Shown here piece by piece: positions 33,389 through 35,852 of a DNA stretch of 35,852 nt. The stretch spans positions 1-35,852 of the forward strand of contig JAFQSY010000011.1 of NCBI GenBank assembly GCA_017409265.1, given 5' to 3'. Position 1 is the first letter of the stretch. Each line of letters starts with the position of its first letter. Made by a program: the position numbers and the translations under genes. The notes below the pieces were generated by a model that worked only from the letters and a program-made list of their open reading frames with translations, was not told where the DNA came from and did no database searches. Source of the stretch: Clostridia bacterium. GTDB lineage: Bacteria > Bacillota > Clostridia > Oscillospirales > Acutalibacteraceae.

Positions 33389-35683
33389 ATGGAAAAACTA
33401 TCTTCTTTTGACAGCCCCGATATTGCGGACAGGCTGTGGGACAGGGGAATAAAAATTCTGACCTGCTCGCTTTACTTTGTTTCGGGCTTTATTCTTTCGG
33501 GAGCAGAGCTTCTGTCAATGAAAATACCCTTGAGCATCGGTCTTGCCGCCGCCTGCACGGGATATGAGCTTGTTTTTTCGGCTCTCGGCGGAGTTCTGGG
33601 CGCAGTTCTGCGGCTGAATGCAGGCGATGCGGTAAATGCCGTTATTCCGCTTGCAGGAGCAGTAGGCACGGTTTATGTGCTTGAAAAGCTCTCAATCCGA
33701 AAAAAACGGCGATTGATTCTTTCTGTCAGCGTTTTCGTTTTCTGCTTTGCATGCAAAACGGCGGTCATGTTTTCCGAAATTCCGTCGCTCTCCGAATTTA
33801 TGCTGATTTTCTGTTCTTCGCTTCTCTGCGCAGGCTCGGTTGTTTTTTATTCGGGTACGGCAGACTGCATAAGGCGAAAACAGAATATATATCTTCTCGA
33901 TAACCACACTCTCGTCTGCATCGTCACAACTCTGTGCACCCTTTTGCTCGGCGCTTCGGATATCAGCCTTCTCGGCTTCAGACCCGCAAGATTTTTCGGT
34001 TCTTTTGTTATCCTGACAGCGTCATATCTTTTCAGTCGCTCGGGCGGAAGCATTGCGGGAATTTCGCTCGGCGGCTGCATAGCTGTTTCGGGGACAAGTG
34101 TTGCATTGAGCATCTGCTACGGAGTCTGCGGTCTTCTCTCGGGTGTTTTTTCAAAATTCGGCAGGTTTGCATGTGCCCTGACCTTTTCACTCACGGCGGG
34201 AATATCCGCTCTTCTTGACGGCTCGGCAGAGGGTATCTCCGTTTTTGCCGAGGCTGCGGCGGCTTCGGTTGTTTTTACGGTAATTCCCGGAAAATATCTG
34301 CGCAGAATACGCAGAAATATTGTCAGCCCGAGTGTAAAACGTGCAGAAAGCGAGTTTTGCTCCGCAGGTGAAAGACTGAATGAAGCGGCAAAGGCAATCG
34401 GCTCGGTTTCAGAATGTGTTGCATCGGTTTCAAAGGGCATTGAGGCGCTTTCCCCCGCAGGCGATATAATGGTCTGCATGAGGGTGCGTGAGAGGGTCTG
34501 CGCCGAATGTCCGCTGAAAAACACATTCTGCCCCGAGGAAGGTGAATTTGCGGAGATAACGCAGAAACTCTCGCAGGGCGAAACGATCAGATGTGAGGAC
34601 TTTTCGATAAATTTCAACTCAAAATGCCCGAGTGTACCGAGGCTTGCAGACAGTTTCAACCGCATTTACGCAGGTCAGAAAGCGGTCAACGCCATACAGG
34701 CAAATTCCGCACGCAGCAGAGAGCTTGCCTGCGGTCAGTTTGACTGGATATCAATGCTTCTGAAGGAGCTTTCAGATGAAATCGGCAAGGGCGCACAGGT
34801 ACTCTTTAATAAAGAAAAAAGCGCAATGAGGGTGCTTGCTGATAACGGCTTTTCGGTTTTATCCGTAAGCTGCATCAATCCGCCGTCGGGTGCATTAAGA
34901 CTCACATGCATTGTTGAAGATATCCCTGCATCAACCTCTCTTTCACGTCTGACAGCGGAGCTTTCACGTGAGCTTGAGGCACAGCTTAATCCGCCGAAAA
35001 TAAGAGAAGTAAAAAACGGAAAAGAGCTGCTGTTCATAAGAAAAGAAATGTTTAAAATCCGCATGGGCTCTGCGGCTGCAAGCTGCGGAAATCAAAAGCT
35101 CTGCGGCGATTATTTTGAATGCTTCCGCACCGAATCCAAGGCATACATTATTTTAAGCGACGGAATGGGTACGGGCGGCAGGGCGGCAATCGACTCGGCG
35201 ATGACCGTTGAGCTTTTTTCAAGGCTCATCAGAGCAGGTATCAGCCTTAACACCGCTTTGAGCATCACAAATTCCGCTCTTTCCGTCAAATCAGACGATG
35301 AATCGCTCTCCACTCTTGACGTTGCCGAAATAGATTTGTTTGACGGAAACACGGTCATTTACAAAGCCGGTGCCGCGGCATCATTCTACACCTGCTCGGG
35401 AAAAATAAGGACTGTTGAAATGCCGTCAACTCCGCTGGGTATTCTCTCAAAAGTGAGTTTTAACAAATATACTATGCGCCTGCGTGGCGGCGATACGCTT
35501 GTTATGGTCAGCGACGGCATTCTCGGCAGCGGCAGCATCTGGCTTAAAGACGAGATAAAAACCTTTGCGAGCGGACCCGACGCAAGCGAGTTTTCGGAGA
35601 ATATTCTTGAATCCGCAAGACGCAGATGCGGCGAAAAATTTGACGATATGACGGTTATTGCCGCCGTTGCTGAAGAACTTTGA
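33389..35683 (+). CDS. spoIIE: Stage II sporulation protein E (PP2C phosphatase)
   Basis: This is a 764-residue SpoIIE. The N-terminal half is a multi-helix membrane region (to about 320), and a cytoplasmic linker has the cysteine cluster CMRVRERVCAECPLKNTFC. The C-terminal PP2C domain has metal-binding Asp591 (ILSDGMGTGGRA), SDGI at 708-711, and DDMTVIAA near 752. SpoIIE dephosphorylates SpoIIAA to activate sigma-F in the forespore and takes part in asymmetric division. AAAGGA lies eight bases before the ATG. It marks the organism as having an endospore programme, though one gene does not prove that it sporulates. Confidence 0.97.
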   Translation: MEKLSSFDSPDIADRLWDRGIKILTCSLYFVSGFILSGAELLSMKIPLSIGLAAACTGYELVFSALGGVLGAVLRLNAGDAVNAVIPLAGAVGTVYVLEKLSIRKKRRLILSVSVFVFCFACKTAVMFSEIPSLSEFMLIFCSSLLCAGSVVFYSGTADCIRRKQNIYLLDNHTLVCIVTTLCTLLLGASDISLLGFRPARFFGSFVILTASYLFSRSGGSIAGISLGGCIAVSGTSVALSICYGVCGLLSGVFSKFGRFACALTFSLTAGISALLDGSAEGISVFAEAAAASVVFTVIPGKYLRRIRRNIVSPSVKRAESEFCSAGERLNEAAKAIGSVSECVASVSKGIEALSPAGDIMVCMRVRERVCAECPLKNTFCPEEGEFAEITQKLSQGETIRCEDFSINFNSKCPSVPRLADSFNRIYAGQKAVNAIQANSARSRELACGQFDWISMLLKELSDEIGKGAQVLFNKEKSAMRVLADNGFSVLSVSCINPPSGALRLTCIVEDIPASTSLSRLTAELSRELEAQLNPPKIREVKNGKELLFIRKEMFKIRMGSAAASCGNQKLCGDYFECFRTESKAYIILSDGMGTGGRAAIDSAMTVELFSRLIRAGISLNTALSITNSALSVKSDDESLSTLDVAEIDLFDGNTVIYKAGAAASFYTCSGKIRTVEMPSTPLGILSKVSFNKYTMRLRGGDTLVMVSDGILGSGSIWLKDEIKTFASGPDASEFSENILESARRRCGEKFDDMTVIAAVAEEL

Positions 35684-35712
35684 AAAATTTTTAAAAAATT
35701 TTGAAAAAAAGC

Positions 35713-35741
35713 TTGACAAACCGTGAACAAGGGTATATAAT
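35713..35741 (+). promoter_or_regulatory. Perfect consensus promoter of the 5S rRNA gene
   Basis: TTGACA (35713-35718), exactly 17 bases, then TATAAT (35736-35741). It lies about 35 bases before the 5S sequence and just past spoIIE, which has no clear terminator. Confidence 0.92.
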
Positions 35742-35776
35742 CATCAAGCATTCAAAAAACGCCGTTGCGTTTTTTA

Positions 35777-35852
35777 GTCGGTGTTGATGACGTTGAGGGT
35801 CCACCCGTTCCCATCCCGAACACGGTAGTTAAGCTCAACAGTGCCGAAAATA
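35777..35852 (+). rRNA. rrf: 5S ribosomal RNA (5' part, cut by window edge)
   Basis: The sequence from GTCGGTGTTGATGACGTTGA through CCACCCGTTCCCATCCCGAA to ACACGGTAGTTAAGCTCAAC matches the first two thirds of clostridial 5S rRNA, including loop C. The exact first base could be a base or two earlier. No 16S or 23S precedes it; what follows is beyond the window. Confidence 0.92.

Overview
The window is a stretch of low-to-medium GC Firmicutes chromosome. The best guess is a spore-forming member of the Clostridia (Oscillospiraceae/Ruminococcaceae type). The reasons are strong AGGAGG-type ribosome binding sites, textbook sigma-A promoters (TTGACA-17-TATAAT), a SpoIIE sporulation phosphatase, a lipoprotein with a Clostridia-style leader, and Firmicutes gene orders such as dprA-topA-trmFO, infC-rpmI-rplT and rnc-radical SAM-smc. 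This placement is inferred from gene content and style. No database search was run. Almost all genes lie on the minus strand; the exceptions are a dCMP deaminase, a lipoprotein, spoIIE and a 5S rRNA.

Layout. 1-3323 (minus): the start of the S10 ribosomal protein operon (rpsJ, rplC, rplD, rplW, rplB, rpsS cut by the edge), with a consensus promoter and a roughly 320-nt structured leader that contains a possible attenuator. 3559-6931 (minus): a two-component system, with an OmpR-type regulator and a large six-helix sensor kinase. 7041-9824 (minus): secA, divergent from a dCMP deaminase (9924-10421, plus). 10452-12560 (minus): a membrane-anchored extracellular protein of unknown function and exonuclease III. 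12798-13706 (plus): an unknown lipoprotein with a repetitive linker. 13851-16723 (minus): a tandem-duplicated class II aldolase-like protein and a glutamate-1-semialdehyde-aminomutase-like class III aminotransferase. 16829-22302 (minus): an ACP-like protein lacking the phosphopantetheine serine, rnc, a radical SAM protein and smc, tightly packed. 22490-27847 (minus): a SpoU methyltransferase, dprA, topA and trmFO, overlapping or close. 28001-29353 (minus): infC (AUC start), rpmI and rplT, with their own promoter, leader and attenuator. 29372-32999 (minus): rlmB and a degenerate P-type ATPase-like membrane protein. 33389-35852 (plus): spoIIE, then a 5S rRNA gene with a perfect consensus promoter.

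Most of the window is housekeeping: translation, secretion, chromosome organisation, DNA topology and repair, and RNA modification. There is no CRISPR array, prophage, intact insertion sequence or recognisable defence island. The most interesting parts are pseudo-enzymes (a P-type ATPase-like protein without DKTGT, an aldolase with a dead second copy, an ACP-like protein without its serine), two ribosomal-protein leaders with visible switch-like pairing, and a family of palindromic intergenic repeats present in three copies.
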